Positions 62,258-64,000 of a DNA stretch of 64,000 nt are shown one piece after another. The position numbers were made by a program, and so were the translations under genes. The stretch is from an uncultured Clostridia bacterium. Its GTDB lineage: Bacteria; Bacillota; Clostridia; TANB77; CAG-508. Numbering within the stretch: position 1 is the first letter of the stretch; every line of letters starts with the position of its first letter. The DNA lies in contig CAKPQL010000002.1 of the NCBI GenBank assembly GCA_934178555.1, forward strand, positions 1 through 64,000, in the 5' to 3' direction. The notes beneath the pieces were generated by a model. It saw nothing but the letters and a program-made list of their open reading frames with translations. It searched no databases and was not told the DNA's origin.

Positions 62258-63082
62258 ATGATTGAAATAAATAATGTAAATTATAAATATAAAAATGGTA
62301 AAGTTGTAATAAAAAATTTGAATTTGCAAATAAATGACGGTGAGTTTGTTGCTATTATTGGTAGAAATGGCTCTGGAAAATCTACATTGTCAAGGTTAAT
62401 TTCAGGATTAGAAAAGCCGACAGAAGGAAATATTAATGTAAATGGAATTGATACCAAAAATAAAAAAATGACGCTTGAATTAAGAAAAAATGTAGGAATT
62501 GTTTTTCAAAATCCAGAGAATCAAATTATATTCAATAGAGTATATGATGATATTATATTTGGTATGAAAAATATAGGAATAAATTCAAATGAAATAAACG
62601 AAAAGGTAAATGAAGCTTTACAAAAAGTAAATATGAGTGAATATATATACCATGACACTTACGAGCTTTCATTAGGTCAAAAGCAAAGAATAGCTATTGC
62701 AGGGGTGCTTGCATTAGATACAAAAATAATAATATTCGATGAACCAACTACAATGCTTGATCCTGCGGGAAAAAAAGCAATATATGAAATAGTAAATAAT
62801 TTAAAAAAACAGGGGTATACAATAATATATATAACAAATGCTATAGATGAAATATTATTAGCAGATAGAATTATAGTTTTAAAAGATGGATGTTTCCAAA
62901 AAGAATTTCTAAAAAAGGATATAATGCAAAATATAGAAACATTAAAATTATTGGATATAGAATTGCCTGTAATAATACAGATTACAGAAAAATTAAAAGA
63001 GAAAAATATAAATATCAATTTGAGTGACTTTACAATAGATGAATTAGTAAAAAAAATATTAGAAATTTATATGAAGGCATGA
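62258..63082 (+). CDS. ecfA: Energy-coupling factor transporter ATPase
   Basis: This 274-residue ABC ATPase powers ECF vitamin transporters. It has Walker A GRNGSGKST (36-44), Q-loop FQNPENQ, and Walker B IIIFDEPTTMLDP with the catalytic Glu. The signature is LSLGQKQR instead of LSGGQ. The H-loop position reads IYITNAIDE, so the switch His is Asn. Most operons encode two ATPases (EcfA1/A2); only this one is here. The C-terminal ~60 residues match the ECF-type extension. Preceded by AAGGAAA. A second ATPase may be elsewhere. Confidence 0.92.
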   Translation: MIEINNVNYKYKNGKVVIKNLNLQINDGEFVAIIGRNGSGKSTLSRLISGLEKPTEGNINVNGIDTKNKKMTLELRKNVGIVFQNPENQIIFNRVYDDIIFGMKNIGINSNEINEKVNEALQKVNMSEYIYHDTYELSLGQKQRIAIAGVLALDTKIIIFDEPTTMLDPAGKKAIYEIVNNLKKQGYTIIYITNAIDEILLADRIIVLKDGCFQKEFLKKDIMQNIETLKLLDIELPVIIQITEKLKEKNININLSDFTIDELVKKILEIYMKA

Positions 63083-63104
63083 AAAGTGCTCAAAAGGAGA
63101 AAAA

Positions 63105-63680
63105 ATGAAAGAAACACTAAAGTTATTGATATTATTGGTATATACAGTACTAATATTTTTCATAAGCAATTATTTGATATTGGGTATAATTGCTATTTGT
63201 AATATTGTATTAATGATACTTTTTAAAGTACCAAAATTAAAAGCATTAAAAAATATTTATTTTTTGAGTTTTTTTATATTATTTACAGCAGTTATTAATT
63301 ATTTTTTAGTTGATATGCAAACAGCATTATTAATTATAGTAAGGCTGATTTTAGTTTGCAATTTTACGTATACATACCAATATATATTATCGGCAACTGA
63401 ATTATCAAAAGCAATAGAAATATTATGTTTCCCATTGAAACTAATAAGTATTAATCCAAAAGATGTAAGCTTGATAATAAGTATAGCAATTACATTTGTT
63501 CCAATATTATCAAACGAATTTGTGCAAACTAAATATGCATTAAAAGCAAAAGGACTGAGTAAACAAAATAATAGTATTACAAAAAGATTACAATATACTC
63601 TAAAACCAATCTTGTATTCAATACTAAGAAGAACTGGAGAAGTAGAATATTCGTTAAAATCAAAAGGTTATACAGAATAA
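63105..63680 (+). CDS. ecfT: ECF transporter transmembrane component EcfT (short)
   Basis: This 191-residue membrane protein links the ATPases to S components. It has about five helices and two coupling-helix motifs: ALKAKG near 147-152 and SLKSKG near 183-188. These stand where typical EcfT has Ala-Arg-Gly triplets; Lys replaces Arg in both. It is shorter than the usual ~260 residues. It begins 22 nt after ecfA with AAAAGGAGA upstream. folC follows 24 nt later. Confidence 0.88.
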   Translation: MKETLKLLILLVYTVLIFFISNYLILGIIAICNIVLMILFKVPKLKALKNIYFLSFFILFTAVINYFLVDMQTALLIIVRLILVCNFTYTYQYILSATELSKAIEILCFPLKLISINPKDVSLIISIAITFVPILSNEFVQTKYALKAKGLSKQNNSITKRLQYTLKPILYSILRRTGEVEYSLKSKGYTE

Positions 63681-63704
63681 AGTATAGTAAAAGGAGAGAG
63701 AGTA

Positions 63705-64000
63705 ATGGACATAGAAAAGTATTTATCTAAATTTAATAAGGTTACAGAAAATCCAACATTAGAGGCAATGGAATGGATAATGAATGAATTTGGTAATCCT
63801 CATAAAAAGCTTAAATTTATACATGTAGCAGGTACTAATGGTAAAGGAAGTATATGTGAGATGATGTCAAATATATTAAAAAATGCTGGATATAAAGTTG
63901 GTAAATTCATTTCACCTCATTTAATAAAATTCAATGATACTATATTAGTAAACAATGTAGAAATAACAGATGATGAAGTATCAGAGATTTTAGAGAATTT
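63705..64000 (+). CDS. folC: Folylpolyglutamate/dihydrofolate synthase (partial, cut by window end)
   Basis: FolC adds glutamates to folates so they stay in the cell. Only the N-terminal ~98 residues are in the window. They include the ATP-binding loop VAGTNGKGS (about 44-52), a family signature, and FISPHLIKFNDT. ATG 63705 follows AAAGGAGAG by 8-9 nt. It is last in riboswitch-folT-ecfA-ecfT-folC: uptake, then trapping of folate. The frame is open to the last base. Confidence 0.93.
   Translation, partial: MDIEKYLSKFNKVTENPTLEAMEWIMNEFGNPHKKLKFIHVAGTNGKGSICEMMSNILKNAGYKVGKFISPHLIKFNDTILVNNVEITDDEVSEILEN

Overview
The window is very A+T-rich bacterial DNA. Its genes sit behind strong AGGAGG-type ribosome binding sites, with some TTG and GTG starts and TTGACA/TATAAT promoters. 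SpoVS, a GerW/YtfJ protein, RecX, a CIRCE-controlled hrcA-grpE-dnaK-dnaJ operon, a sortase with an NPKTG-anchored protein, and a tetrahydrofolate riboswitch all point to a Gram-positive Clostridia-like Firmicute. It may be one of the uncultured gut lineages with streamlined genomes. The species cannot be fixed from the sequence alone.

Layout. 1-3.4 kb: small hypotheticals, a lipoprotein and a sortase. 3.4-6 kb: a tRNA-Gly locus that looks duplicated (one intact tRNA, one variant tRNA, one decayed remnant), interleaved with two paralogous membrane-anchored proteins on the minus strand. 6-9.7 kb: a minus-strand group with a DMT transporter, an MFS transporter and a HAD nucleotidase, then NAD kinase. 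9.9-16.1 kb: purM-purL-purB for purine synthesis. 16.2-22.5 kb: ymdB, spoVS, an orphan peptide-binding protein, recA, recX, scpA, a DUF2953 protein and ytfJ. 22.6-24.2 kb: rpsF-ssb-rpsR and tRNA-Val/Asp/Phe. 24.4-28.4 kb: an HD hydrolase, unusually degenerate secD/secF, a rhodanese and a pseudouridine synthase. 28.5-31.9 kb: tRNA-Leu followed by an accessory patch bounded by a ~52-bp direct repeat, then unknown genes. 32-41.5 kb: rlmD, then many small accessory genes, including an NPKTG surface protein. 41.6-47.8 kb: ftsE-ftsX with two M23 endopeptidases and a CtpA protease. 48-53.2 kb: lysS, a site-2 protease, tsaD, a phosphoesterase and an L,D-transpeptidase. 53.2-55.7 kb: a (CA)n leader and a surface protein. 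55.8-60.5 kb: the heat-shock operon. 60.5-64 kb: a frameshifted DUF368 gene and a folate-uptake operon (THF riboswitch, folT, ecfA, ecfT, folC) cut by the window end.

Main points of interest. (1) Between the L,D-transpeptidase and the surface protein is a short leader ORF with a good ribosome binding site. It runs straight into a 41-nt (CA) tract, and an intrinsic terminator follows. In one of the three possible reading frames the leader stop codon falls exactly at the base of the terminator stem. In the other two, including the one shown here, translation stops about 30 nt upstream. This is the expected design of a phase-variable, ribosome-controlled attenuator; it is an inference from sequence. 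(2) folT and the DUF368 gene each carry a single extra base. (3) SecD/SecF have lost the residues normally tied to proton-driven export. (4) The only ECF ATPase here has lost its H-loop histidine. (5) The tRNA-Gly and tRNA-Leu loci both show duplication scars.

All positions, frames and hairpins were read by eye. No database search or folding program was run.
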